From an uncultured Bacteroidales bacterium (lineage in GTDB: Bacteria; Bacteroidota; Bacteroidia; Bacteroidales; UBA932), in assembly GCA_947306365.1 (NCBI GenBank), contig CAMZGD010000005.1, forward strand, positions 1-64,000: a DNA stretch of 64,000 bases, given 5' to 3'. The notes beneath the pieces were generated by a model. That model ran no database searches and was not told the DNA's origin. It saw only the letters and a program-made list of their open reading frames with translations. This document shows, in pieces, positions 38,166 through 46,480 of the stretch. The stretch's first letter is position 1. Every line of letters starts with the position of its first letter. Made by a program: the position numbers and the translations under genes.

Positions 38166-40164
38166 CGATCGTCGTCCGTCCCTTGAAATCGCTGTCGATC
38201 TGCTCGATCCGTTCGTAGAACGCCCGTTTGGCGGCAGCGAGGGTGCGCGTACGCGGCAACTTGATCCAGAACTGCGCGATATGCTCGCCGGCCACCATGT
38301 CGACCGCCGGCGTCACCGGACCGGCAATGTCGGCGATGCCGACAGCCTCCGCCGCTTCCCGGACCAGCCGTGACACGTTCCAGAGGCGGCCTTCGAATTT
38401 GTCTTTCACCGTGACGGCCATCATCCGCACGTACGGCGGGTAATTGAACTGCCTGCGCTCCGCCAGCAGGCCGGCCGCGGGCCTCGCGTCGGGATGCAGC
38501 AGTTGCCGGATCACCGGATGGTCGGGCTGCGCCGTCTGGATCACGATCCGGCTCTGCTGGCCACGGCGGCCCGAACGGCCCTGGAGCTGCCGGATGAGCT
38601 GGGACGCCCGTTCGTCGCTGCGGAAATCGGGGACCGCGAACAGGCTGTCGGCGCTCACCAGCACCACCATCGCCAGCCGCTCGAAGTCGAACCCTTTGGT
38701 AATCATCTGCGTGCCCACCAGGATGTCGATGTCGCCCGCGGCGAAGTCGCGGATCATCCGCTCCTGCGCCAGACGGCTTTGCGTCGTATCCGCATCGAAG
38801 CGGGCGATGCGCCGCCCGGGAAATGCGGCCTGCAGCTCCTCCTCGATGCGCTCCGTGCCGGCGCCCAGCTCCACCAGCGCCACCTCGCCGCACGAGGGGC
38901 AGCGAAGGGTGTAGGGGCGGTGATAGCCGCAATAATGGCAGGAAAGCTGGTTGTTGAACCGGTGATAGCTCAGCGCGACATGGCAGTTCGGACAGTGCAC
39001 CGTCTCCCCGCAGGCCCCGCACTGCACCACCGGCGCATAGGCACGCCGGGAACGGAACACCATCACCTGAAGGCCCGCGTCGAGCACGGAGGCCATTTCC
39101 TTGAGGAGCTTGCGCGAGAAGGATCCCTCCATGTTGTGGAGCCGGCGCTCCCGCGCCGTATCGATCACCTCCACGACGGGATCGTCCCCGCCGAAGAAAC
39201 GCTGCGGCAGTTCCACCTGCGCGAACTTGCGCGTCTGCACATTGTAGAGCGACTCGCACGAAGGTGTGGCGCTGCCCAGCACGACATCCGCACCGTGGCG
39301 CGCGGCCAGCATCAGGGCGGCGTCACGGCCGTTGTAGCGCGGCGCCATGTCGTCCTGCTTGTAGGAACGGTCGTGCTCCTCGTCTACGACAACCAGCCCC
39401 AGATTCCGCAAGGGGAGAAAAACGGCAGATCGCGTTCCCAGCACGATGCGGGGCGTGGGATCGCGCCGAAGCGTATCGATCACACGGTATCGCTGCGGAA
39501 CGGTGGCCTGCGAATGATAGAGCAGCAGCCTGTCGCCGAAAACCGCGGCGAGGCGCTGCTGAAGCTGCTTTGAAACGGCAATCTCAGGAACCAGGTAAAG
39601 CACGTCCCGGCCCTGCCGGAGCCGTTCGGCGGCCAGATGCAGGTAGAGTTCCGTCTTGCCGCTGCCGGTGACGCCGTGGAGCAGCACGGGCTTTCCGGCC
39701 GAAAAGCCTTTCCCGATGCGGTCGAGGGCCGCGGCCTGGGCGTCGGACAGGGGTTTCAGGGAAAAATCATCGGTGGGCGCAGCCTTACGGCGCGGCTTCT
39801 TCGGCCCGGCCGGCTTGTCGGGCTGCAGCACGGCCCGCTGCAGGCCCGCATTGTACGCCGCCTTGAAGACTTCGCCCGGCGTACAGAGATAATAATCGGC
39901 GATATCCTGCCAGAATGCAGTTTCCGCCACGCCGACGCCGGGCTTGTCGACCAGCGCGGTCACTTCGCCGATCGTGGAGAGCGGAACGCCCGCCGGGGCG
40001 CTTCCGCAAATCCCGGTCACCACGCCGAGCGCCGTATGGCCCCGCAACGGTACCTGCACCCACGCACCCGGCGCAGCCGTCCATCCGTCCGGCAGCCTGT
40101 AGGTAAGCGTCCTTTTCAGTTTCAGGGGCAGCAGCACCTCGACGTATCTCTTCTCCTCCGCCAT
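38143..40164 (-). CDS. priA: Primosomal replication restart helicase PriA
   Basis: A 3'-5' helicase that reloads the replisome at stalled forks. It is 673 residues. Walker A is GVTGSGKTE, and the DEEHD box is in VVDEEHDRSYKQ. The zinc-binding region has paired cysteines in QCGACGETVHCPNCHVALSY and CHYCGYHRPYTLRCPSCG. RFDADTTQ and GTQMITKGFDF are helicase motifs IV and V. I chose the ATG at 40164 over a GTG at 40173. A near-consensus TAATTTCG box lies about 28 bp upstream. The gene stands alone between GDPD and the tRNA region. Confidence 0.95.
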   Translation of the reverse strand: MAEEKRYVEVLLPLKLKRTLTYRLPDGWTAAPGAWVQVPLRGHTALGVVTGICGSAPAGVPLSTIGEVTALVDKPGVGVAETAFWQDIADYYLCTPGEVFKAAYNAGLQRAVLQPDKPAGPKKPRRKAAPTDDFSLKPLSDAQAAALDRIGKGFSAGKPVLLHGVTGSGKTELYLHLAAERLRQGRDVLYLVPEIAVSKQLQQRLAAVFGDRLLLYHSQATVPQRYRVIDTLRRDPTPRIVLGTRSAVFLPLRNLGLVVVDEEHDRSYKQDDMAPRYNGRDAALMLAARHGADVVLGSATPSCESLYNVQTRKFAQVELPQRFFGGDDPVVEVIDTARERRLHNMEGSFSRKLLKEMASVLDAGLQVMVFRSRRAYAPVVQCGACGETVHCPNCHVALSYHRFNNQLSCHYCGYHRPYTLRCPSCGEVALVELGAGTERIEEELQAAFPGRRIARFDADTTQSRLAQERMIRDFAAGDIDILVGTQMITKGFDFERLAMVVLVSADSLFAVPDFRSDERASQLIRQLQGRSGRRGQQSRIVIQTAQPDHPVIRQLLHPDARPAAGLLAERRQFNYPPYVRMMAVTVKDKFEGRLWNVSRLVREAAEAVGIADIAGPVTPAVDMVAGEHIAQFWIKLPRTRTLAAAKRAFYERIEQIDSDFKGRTTIVIDVDPQ

Positions 40165-40208
40165 ATCCGACACGATTTCGAATTATCAATGCGAAATTAA
40201 CATTAATT

Positions 40209-40238
40209 TTTGCAGAATAAAAAAAATCCTTACCTTTG
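40209..40238 (+). promoter_or_regulatory. Promoter of the tRNA-Phe transcript
   Basis: TTTG (40209-40212), 18 bp, then the exact -7 box TACCTTTG (40231-40238). The predicted start near 40244 leaves a leader of about 110 nt before the tRNA. Confidence 0.8.
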
Positions 40239-40243
40239 CAGTC

Positions 40244-40355
40244 CCCAAGCGGCAGGAACCAGGCGCCATCAGGCGCTAGCGAAGGCCGGGCAGGGTTGGC
40301 CTGAGGGTCAGCAAGGCCGGAGCGAGGGGCCCGGGGCAGTGCCCCGGTAACATAA
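40244..40355 (+). ncRNA. Structured GC-rich leader upstream of tRNA-Phe (possible small RNA)
   Basis: About 110 bp with no reading frame, between the promoter and tRNA-Phe. It can form several hairpins. One is a 7-bp stem, CCGGGGC (40331-40337) with GCCCCGG (40341-40347) and a 3-nt loop. Another is CTGA-GGG-TCAG inside a GGC/GCC stem at about 40299-40320. I do not recognise a known RNA family. It may be only the part of the precursor removed by RNase P, or an RNA gene in its own right. Confidence 0.45.
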
Positions 40356-40421
<66 letters not shown>

Positions 40422-40428
<7 letters not shown>

Positions 40429-40473
40429 CAAAGAAGAGGCCAGCAATTCTGCTGGCCTCTTCTTTGTGGTGCC
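40422..40473. terminator. 24-bp perfect hairpin overlapping the tRNA-Phe 3' end
   Basis: Arms 40422-40445 and 40450-40473 with loop ATTC are perfectly complementary. The left arm begins with the last six paired bases of the tRNA acceptor and its discriminator, and the right arm restores their complement. It sits between the convergent tRNA and DUF389 genes and probably ends transcription in both directions. There is no classical T-tract beyond the arms. Confidence 0.7.
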
Positions 40474-40482
40474 AAGGGCACC

Positions 40483-41616
40483 TTAGTTACCGAGCGAATC
40501 GAGGGCGGCTCTGGCTTTTTCCGCGCCCTTGTACTTGGAAAGCTCGATCTGCAGCTCGGTGATGGTCTGGTTGAGTTCCTGGATCTTTTTCAGATAATGG
40601 TCATTAAGGTCGCGAATGACTTCGTTCTTGTTGACGTTCTGTACGGCGGCCTCCTCGTGGAAGACGATCTGGTCGCTGTGCAGGCCATAGCTCATTGCGC
40701 TCTTGAGCAGGATCTGCTTGGCCGTGTAGTCGAGAGCCTCGCCGGCCAGGTAGATGTCGAGCGTCTGGCTCCGGCCGCTGAGATGGACCTGATGGTCGAA
40801 GATATAGCTGGACCCGATGGTCTTGTTGTTCTGCACGAAACGCTCGGCGTTGATGGCGAAGTTGTTGTCGCGGATGGTGCCGATGGCCGAGACGATGCTC
40901 GGGACGATCATCACCAGCAGGACGGCGGCCACGATGCGACGGTTGCGGCTGAGATGGAATTCGTCGGCGGCCGCGCTCTCGAACCCGAGGAACTTTGCCA
41001 TGAAGAACGTGGCCAGGGCAATGAAGAAACTGTTGATCAGGAACAGATACATCGCCCCGAAAATGTAGGCCAGGTTGAGGCTGGCGATTCCGTAGCCCAT
41101 GGTACAGAGCGGCGGCATCAGCGCCGTGGCGATGGCGACGCCGGCAAGCACCGTGCCCCGCTCCTTCCGGGCGTGCTCCAGCATACCGGCCACACCGCCG
41201 AACAGGGCGACCAGCACGTCATAGATCGTAGGGCGCGTGCGGGCTAGGAGTTCCGTGGGGTTGTTCAATTTCAACGGGGATACCAGGAAATAGAGGCTGG
41301 CGACCACGATGCTGATCACGACCATGATGATGAAGTTCTTCAAGGCATTCTTCATCAACTCCGTGTCGTTGGTGCCCATGCCCAGTCCGAAGCCGATGAT
41401 CGGTCCCATCACGGGCGAGATGAGCATCGCGCCGATGATTACGGGAATGGAGTTCACATTCAGGCCGACCGACGCGATGATGATGGCGCAGGCCAGGATG
41501 ATGACATTCGGTCCCCGGAAGTAGATGTTCTTCCGGATGGCGGCTGCCGCCGCAACCCGGTCAATGTCGTGCTCCAGGTTGACGATGTGGCGGAGGTATC
41601 GCTTGAATCGGTTCAT
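40483..41616 (-). CDS. DUF389-family inner-membrane protein
   Basis: 377 residues. The first 45 are hydrophilic; six to seven membrane segments follow (for example NVIILACAIIIASVGLNVNS, VIIGAMLISPVMGPIIGFGLG and FIIMVVISIVVASLYFLV). The pattern GAMLISPVMGPIIG is the signature of the TIGR00341/DUF389 family, whose function is not established. The C-terminal 120 residues are soluble and end in a coiled-coil (KKIQELNQTITELQIELSKY). It is the last gene of the galM-AKR-nitroreductase group, 20 bp behind the nitroreductase. Regulation or substrate cannot be read from the sequence. Confidence 0.88.
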   Translation of the reverse strand: MNRFKRYLRHIVNLEHDIDRVAAAAAIRKNIYFRGPNVIILACAIIIASVGLNVNSIPVIIGAMLISPVMGPIIGFGLGMGTNDTELMKNALKNFIIMVVISIVVASLYFLVSPLKLNNPTELLARTRPTIYDVLVALFGGVAGMLEHARKERGTVLAGVAIATALMPPLCTMGYGIASLNLAYIFGAMYLFLINSFFIALATFFMAKFLGFESAAADEFHLSRNRRIVAAVLLVMIVPSIVSAIGTIRDNNFAINAERFVQNNKTIGSSYIFDHQVHLSGRSQTLDIYLAGEALDYTAKQILLKSAMSYGLHSDQIVFHEEAAVQNVNKNEVIRDLNDHYLKKIQELNQTITELQIELSKYKGAEKARAALDSLGN

Positions 41617-41636
41617 GATTCAGGAGACAACGGTTC

Positions 41637-42272
41637 TCACCACTTGTCGTAATGGATCTTTTCGGGATCCCATTTCTGCTTGGGTTCAGGGCTTTCGGCA
41701 GGGATGCCGACCGGGACGATGGCCAGCGGCGTCACGGTTTCCGGAATGCCGAGATACGTCCGGATGCGTTCGACAATCCGCTCGTTCGGATAGCAGGAGA
41801 GCCATACGGCACCCAGGTCGAGGGCCGTGGCCGCCAGCAGCAGGTTCTCCGTGGCGGCGGAGCAGTCTTCAAACCAGTAGTTGTTCGGAACCGGGACCGG
41901 TTCGGAATCGGGATCCGCACCGTGCGGGCGGCCCATCCGCATCGTCTCGCCGCAGACAATGATCACGGCGCCGGCCGTCTCGACCATCTTCTTGTGGCGT
42001 TCGCGCTCATACAGGCCGGATTTCACCGTCTCGTCGGTGATGACGATGAACCGCCAGGGCTGGAGGTTCGCGTCGGTCGGCGCAGCCATCGCCGCATCGA
42101 GCAGCGTATTGATCTGCTCCTCCGTGAGTTTTTCTCCCGTGAAGCTCCGGATGCTGGTCCGGGCCTTGATCACGTCGAGCGCTCCCTTCTGCGCGGGCGC
42201 TTCGTTCTTCGTGCACGCGACCGCCACCATCAGCATGACGGCCGCCGACAGTAAAACAACGACTCTTTTCAT
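41637..42272 (-). CDS. Nitroreductase-family lipoprotein
   Basis: An FMN-dependent oxidoreductase fold of 211 residues. A signal peptide with lipobox VAVAC (Cys about 20) puts it outside the cytoplasm. The family signature RTSIRSFTGEKLTEEQINTLLDAAMAAPT binds FMN phosphate through the first Arg residues. The AIVPVGIPAESP motif closes the C-terminus. Most nitroreductases are cytosolic, so the lipoprotein form is notable, although such forms are known in Bacteroides relatives. It overlaps the preceding aldo/keto reductase gene by one base (TAATG), indicating translational coupling. Physiological substrate unknown. Confidence 0.9.
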   Translation of the reverse strand: MKRVVVLLSAAVMLMVAVACTKNEAPAQKGALDVIKARTSIRSFTGEKLTEEQINTLLDAAMAAPTDANLQPWRFIVITDETVKSGLYERERHKKMVETAGAVIIVCGETMRMGRPHGADPDSEPVPVPNNYWFEDCSAATENLLLAATALDLGAVWLSCYPNERIVERIRTYLGIPETVTPLAIVPVGIPAESPEPKQKWDPEKIHYDKW

Positions 42273-43645
42273 TATCCTAAATCTTTGACTAACTTGTGAA
42301 TGCTGCGCATCTGCCGGGGAATGCGGATGTGCTGCGGGCACTTGGGCACACAGGCATTGCACATCACGCAGGCCGACGCATCGGTATCCTTGGCCAACTT
42401 CGCATAACGCTTGAGGAACTCTTTGCGTTTCTCCTTGTACTGCGGATCCTTCCTGTACGACGGATCGGGCAGCATCAGCTCGTCGCTCAACCCGTTGTAC
42501 ACCGCAAACACGCCCGGGATGTCTACGCCACGCGGACAGGGCATGCAGTAGCGGCACGCCGTGCACGGCACGTGCGGATTGGCGTTGTAGAGCCGCGCCA
42601 TTTCCAGCATATACGCATTGTCCTGCTCCGTGAACGGCTTGAAATGGCTGAACGTATAGACGTTCTCCATCAGCTGCTGCATGTTCGACATGCCGGAGAG
42701 CGTACAGAGTACGCCCGGGAACGAAGACGCGAACGTAAGCGCCGCGCCCGCCGGGGACAGCTGCGGGAACCGCTGGTGGATCTTGTCCTGCAAGCCCTTC
42801 GGGACATTGGCCAGCGCGCCGCCGCGGATCGGTTCCATGATGACGACGGGGATCCCTTTCGCCTCAAGCATCTTATAGAGCGTTTCGGAATCGCAGGGCT
42901 CGCTGCTGCCTTCCAGCGGCATCTCCTTCCAGTCCACGTAGTTGAGCTGGATCTGCACGAAATCCCACGTGTACGGCATCCCGAGCATCGTCTTGAGCGC
43001 CGCATTCGAACCGTGGAACGAGAAGCCCAGATGGCGGATCACGCCCTTCTTCTTCTGTTCCAGCAGCCAGGGCAGCAGCCCGTTGTCGACGAAACGCTTC
43101 CGGAAGTCCTCCACACTGTCGAGCGAATGCAGCAGGAAATAGTCGAAATAGCTGGTCCGCAGGTTCTTCAGCGAATTGGCGAACATATCCTTGCAGGCAC
43201 CCAGCTCCGCATTCTGGAAATTCGAGAGCTTGGTCGCCAGCAGATAGTCCTTCCGGTTGTGGCGGCTCAGGGCCTCGCCCGTCGCACGCTCCGAATCGCC
43301 GTAGGCCGGCGCCGTATCGAAATAGTTGATGCCGTGTTCCAGCGCATAGTCGATCATCTTGTTGACCGCTTCCTGGTCGAGCGGCCCTCCCCATCCCCGG
43401 GACCCGGGTTTCTGCGGGAAGCGCATGCAACCCATTCCGAGCAGGCTCACACTGTCGCCCAGCTTATTCCAGGAGCGGTGGACGACCTGGTCGCCCTTTT
43501 CCGGTTCCGTGAATTTCCAGTCCTGGGGCAGCACGCCCGCCGCCCGCAGCGGCGCAGCGGACAGCGAATGCCCCACGGCCAGGCCGGCGCCGGCCAGCAT
43601 CATCGCCCGGATCGCATCCCGTCGGTTCATCTTGTTGTCTTCCAT
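42272..43645 (-). CDS. Tat-exported aldo/keto reductase with two [4Fe-4S] motifs
   Basis: 457 residues. The N-terminus has a twin-arginine signal (MNRRDAIRAMMLAGAG, followed by a hydrophobic stretch and AAPLRA), suggesting export of the folded enzyme. The aldo/keto reductase barrel covers about 50-360 (INYFDTAPAYGDSERATGEAL with catalytic Asp/Tyr). The C-terminal ferredoxin-like part has CTACRYCMPCPRG and CVMCNACVPKCP, each able to hold a [4Fe-4S] cluster. I chose the ATG at 43645; an alternative at 43630 starts exactly at the Tat motif. It lies 7 bp behind galM and overlaps the nitroreductase gene. The pair may pass electrons to each other. Confidence 0.9.
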   Translation of the reverse strand: MEDNKMNRRDAIRAMMLAGAGLAVGHSLSAAPLRAAGVLPQDWKFTEPEKGDQVVHRSWNKLGDSVSLLGMGCMRFPQKPGSRGWGGPLDQEAVNKMIDYALEHGINYFDTAPAYGDSERATGEALSRHNRKDYLLATKLSNFQNAELGACKDMFANSLKNLRTSYFDYFLLHSLDSVEDFRKRFVDNGLLPWLLEQKKKGVIRHLGFSFHGSNAALKTMLGMPYTWDFVQIQLNYVDWKEMPLEGSSEPCDSETLYKMLEAKGIPVVIMEPIRGGALANVPKGLQDKIHQRFPQLSPAGAALTFASSFPGVLCTLSGMSNMQQLMENVYTFSHFKPFTEQDNAYMLEMARLYNANPHVPCTACRYCMPCPRGVDIPGVFAVYNGLSDELMLPDPSYRKDPQYKEKRKEFLKRYAKLAKDTDASACVMCNACVPKCPQHIRIPRQMRSIHKLVKDLG

Positions 43646-43652
43646 ATCGAAT

Positions 43653-44639
43653 TCAAAGGGTTTCAAAGTGATAGATGGTATTTTGCACATAGGTCTCCCC
43701 GGGGCGCAACACCGTCGGCGGGAATGCCGGATGGTTCGGCGAATCGGGGAAATGCTGCGTCTCGAGCACGACGCCGCAATCCGGCCGGCCGCTGTAGAGC
43801 TGCAGGCCCGGCTGCTCGGTATAGACTTTCAGCAGGATGCCGGTCGAAGGCTCATACAGTTCCAGCGCCGGTTCGCCCGGGGCGCCGCGCAGGACGAAAT
43901 TGTGGTCGAACTCCGTCGTCAGCGGCTTGCCGTCGCGGAAATCGAAGGCCGTCCCCCCTACCGGCGCGATTTCGCCCGTGGGAATCAGCTGCGCATCGAC
44001 GGGCGTATAGCCGTCGGCATTGATCTTCAGGATATGCGACGTCGTGAGCCCCTTCCCGTCGCCGTGCAGGTTGAACCAGGCGTGCAGCGTGGGATTGAGC
44101 ACGGTGGGCGCGTCGGTCACCGCGGCATATTGCAGCACCAGCTCGTTCCGGTCGGTCAGCGTACAGAGGACCGACAGGTCGAGATTGCCCGGATAACCTT
44201 CCTCCCCGTCGGGCGAAAGGTACGTCATCAGCAGCGAGCAGTCGGAAAGCGGCTGGAGCGTCCAGGTCTTCTTGTCGAACCCGGCCTTGCCACCGTGCAG
44301 GTGGTTTTCGCCTTCGTTCACCGACAACTGGTACGTGAACCCGTCCAGGTCGAACCGCCCGCCGGCGATCCGGTTGCCGTAACGGCCCACGATGCATTGC
44401 CGGTAATCCTTGTCCGCCACACAGGCCGCCGCATCGGGACAACCCCATACGACATTCCGCAGCGAACCGTCCTTCGCGGGCACCTCGAGCCGCATAAGCC
44501 GGCCGCCCGCCGTGCAGAACGTGGCGGTCATCCCGTTTTCATTGCGGATAGTGAAGACATTCTCCTCCGCGGCCTTGCGGCATCCGGGCAGCAACAGGGC
44601 AAACACGGCGGCGGCGCAAAATATTTTGCCAATCCTCAT
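43653..44639 (-). CDS. galM: Aldose 1-epimerase lipoprotein
   Basis: Interconverts alpha and beta anomers of sugars such as galactose. It is 328 residues with a lipobox LLLPGC (Cys about 19), so it is extracytoplasmic. The active-site histidines lie in NHLHGGKAGFDKK and NPTLHAWFNLHG, and the catalytic Glu in VYTEQPGLQLYSG. The ATG at 44639 gives the signal peptide. It is divergent from the GH2 gene, and the two promoter regions interlock, suggesting shared control of sugar release and mutarotation. Confidence 0.92.
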   Translation of the reverse strand: MRIGKIFCAAAVFALLLPGCRKAAEENVFTIRNENGMTATFCTAGGRLMRLEVPAKDGSLRNVVWGCPDAAACVADKDYRQCIVGRYGNRIAGGRFDLDGFTYQLSVNEGENHLHGGKAGFDKKTWTLQPLSDCSLLMTYLSPDGEEGYPGNLDLSVLCTLTDRNELVLQYAAVTDAPTVLNPTLHAWFNLHGDGKGLTTSHILKINADGYTPVDAQLIPTGEIAPVGGTAFDFRDGKPLTTEFDHNFVLRGAPGEPALELYEPSTGILLKVYTEQPGLQLYSGRPDCGVVLETQHFPDSPNHPAFPPTVLRPGETYVQNTIYHFETL

Positions 44640-44656
44640 TGTTTTCCTTATATTTG
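44625..44656 (+). promoter_or_regulatory. Promoter of the GH2 operon
   Basis: TTTG (44625-44628), 20 bp, then the exact -7 box TATATTTG (44649-44656): a textbook Bacteroidota promoter. The -33 element lies inside the first codons of the divergent galM gene. Leader about 13 nt. Confidence 0.85.
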
Positions 44657-44667
44657 ATAGACAAATC

Positions 44668-44675
44668 CAAAGATA
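44668..44675 (-). promoter_or_regulatory. -7 box TATCTTTG facing galM
   Basis: An exact TAnnTTTG on the minus strand overlapping the first base of the GH2 gene. It lies within the region occupied by polymerase on the GH2 promoter, so the two starts should interfere. Leader about 22 nt. Confidence 0.55.
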
Positions 44676-46480
44676 TGAAAAATTCGGCATTTTTCCTCGT
44701 CCTGCTCCTGACGACTTTACTGAATCCCCTCGCAGCACAGCCCTGGCAGCCGGTGGACGGCCACATCCGGACACCCTGGGCGGACAAGGTCGATCCCGCC
44801 GACCCCCTGCCCGAATACCCGCGCCCGCTGATGCAGCGCAGCGAGTGGATGAACCTCAACGGACTTTGGGACTATGCCGTACGGCCTTTCGGCGCGACGT
44901 ATGACAAGCCGGACGGAAAGATCCTCGTCCCGTTCTGCATCGAATCGAGCCTGTCGGGCGTTGGCCGGACCGTCGGGAAGGACAACCTCCTGTGGTACCG
45001 GCGCACCTTCACCGTGCCAAAGGCCTGGAAGGGCCGGCGCATCCTGCTGCATTTCGGCGCGGTGGACTGGAAGGCGGAGATCTGGGTGAACGACATCAAG
45101 GCCGGAACGCATACCGGGGGGTACACGCCCTTCAGCCTCGATATCACCGATGCGCTGAAACCGGGAGAGAACACCCTGGCCGTCAAGGTCTGGGACGGCA
45201 CCGATACGGGCTTCCAGCCGCGCGGCAAACAGGTGAGCAAGCCCGGCGGCATCTGGTACACCTCCGTCACCGGCATCTGGCAGACCGTGTGGATGGAGCC
45301 CGTCCCGGAACAACATATCGCAAATCTTCGCACGACGCCCGACGTGGACGGAAACTGCATCCGCGTGCTGGCCGAAGGCGCGACGAAGGGCATCGTCGAA
45401 GTGCGGCTGTCCGCGGAAGGCAAGGCGGTGGCGACAGCCCGCGCCCTAGCCGGGACAGAGGTTGAAATCCCTGTTCCCGACGCACACTGCTGGTCGCCGG
45501 ACGACCCGTTCCTCTATGACCTCGAAGTCAGCCTGCTGGTCGGCGGGAAAATCGTGGACCGCGTACAGAGCTACTGCGCCCTTCGATCGGTCGGCGTGGC
45601 AACCGGCGCCGACGGCATCAAGCGACTGACCCTCAACGGGAAGCCAATCTTCATGTACGGCCCGCTCGACCAGGGATGGTGGCCCGACGGCCTCTACACC
45701 GCCCCCACCGACGAAGCGCTCGCCTACGACGTGCAGAAGACCCGCGACTGGGGCTTCAACCTGATCCGCAAGCACGTGAAAGTGGAGCCCGCCCGCTGGT
45801 ATTACCACTGCGACCGGCTCGGCCTCCTCGTCTGGCAGGATATGCCCAGCGGCGACCTCCACGGCGACTGGCAGAACACCCGCTGGTACCAGGGCACGGA
45901 ATTCGAGCGCAGCGCCGCATCCGAAGCCTGCTACCGGAAGGAGTGGCGCGAGATCATGGACTTCCTCTATTCCCAGCCCTGCATCGTAGTCTGGGTTCCC
46001 TTCAACGAAGGCTGGGGGCAGTTCAAGACCGCAGCGGTCGCCGCCTGGACGAAACAGCACGATCCCACGCGCCTGGTCAATTCCGCCAGCGGCGGCAACC
46101 ACTTCCTCGCTGCAGGCGACATCCTCGACCTGCACAACTATCCGCAGCCCGCCATGTACCTCACCGATGCCGGCCGCGTGAACGTCCTGGGTGAATACGG
46201 CGGCATCGGCCTGCCGGTCGAAGGACATCTCTGGACACCCGACCGCAACTGGGGCTATGTCAAGTTCACCACGCCCGAGGAAGTCACCGACGAATATGTG
46301 AAGTACGCCCGCCAGCTCAAGGACCTGGTCGCCCGCGGCTTTTCCGCCGCCGTCTATACCCAGACCACCGACGTGGAAATCGAAGTCAACGGCCTGATGA
46401 CCTACGACCGCCGTTTCGACAAGGTGGACATTCCCCGCATCCGGGCCATCAATCAAGAAGTAATCAATACGCTACGATAA
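44675..46480 (+). CDS. Glycoside hydrolase family 2 enzyme (beta-galactosidase/glucuronidase type)
   Basis: A secreted glycosidase of 601 residues with a signal peptide (1-19, ending PLAAQ). Domains: GH2 N-terminal jelly roll (about 25-185; LWYRRTFTVPKAWKGRRILL), an immunoglobulin-like middle domain (about 190-300) and a TIM barrel (about 305-601). The acid/base Glu445 is in FNEGWGQF and the nucleophile Glu507 in LGEYGG. There is no C-terminal DUF4982 or carbohydrate-binding module. Substrate linkage cannot be fixed from the sequence. The ATG at 44675 directly precedes the signal peptide. It shares one base with the next gene (TAATG). Confidence 0.93.
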   Translation: MKNSAFFLVLLLTTLLNPLAAQPWQPVDGHIRTPWADKVDPADPLPEYPRPLMQRSEWMNLNGLWDYAVRPFGATYDKPDGKILVPFCIESSLSGVGRTVGKDNLLWYRRTFTVPKAWKGRRILLHFGAVDWKAEIWVNDIKAGTHTGGYTPFSLDITDALKPGENTLAVKVWDGTDTGFQPRGKQVSKPGGIWYTSVTGIWQTVWMEPVPEQHIANLRTTPDVDGNCIRVLAEGATKGIVEVRLSAEGKAVATARALAGTEVEIPVPDAHCWSPDDPFLYDLEVSLLVGGKIVDRVQSYCALRSVGVATGADGIKRLTLNGKPIFMYGPLDQGWWPDGLYTAPTDEALAYDVQKTRDWGFNLIRKHVKVEPARWYYHCDRLGLLVWQDMPSGDLHGDWQNTRWYQGTEFERSAASEACYRKEWREIMDFLYSQPCIVVWVPFNEGWGQFKTAAVAAWTKQHDPTRLVNSASGGNHFLAAGDILDLHNYPQPAMYLTDAGRVNVLGEYGGIGLPVEGHLWTPDRNWGYVKFTTPEEVTDEYVKYARQLKDLVARGFSAAVYTQTTDVEIEVNGLMTYDRRFDKVDIPRIRAINQEVINTLR

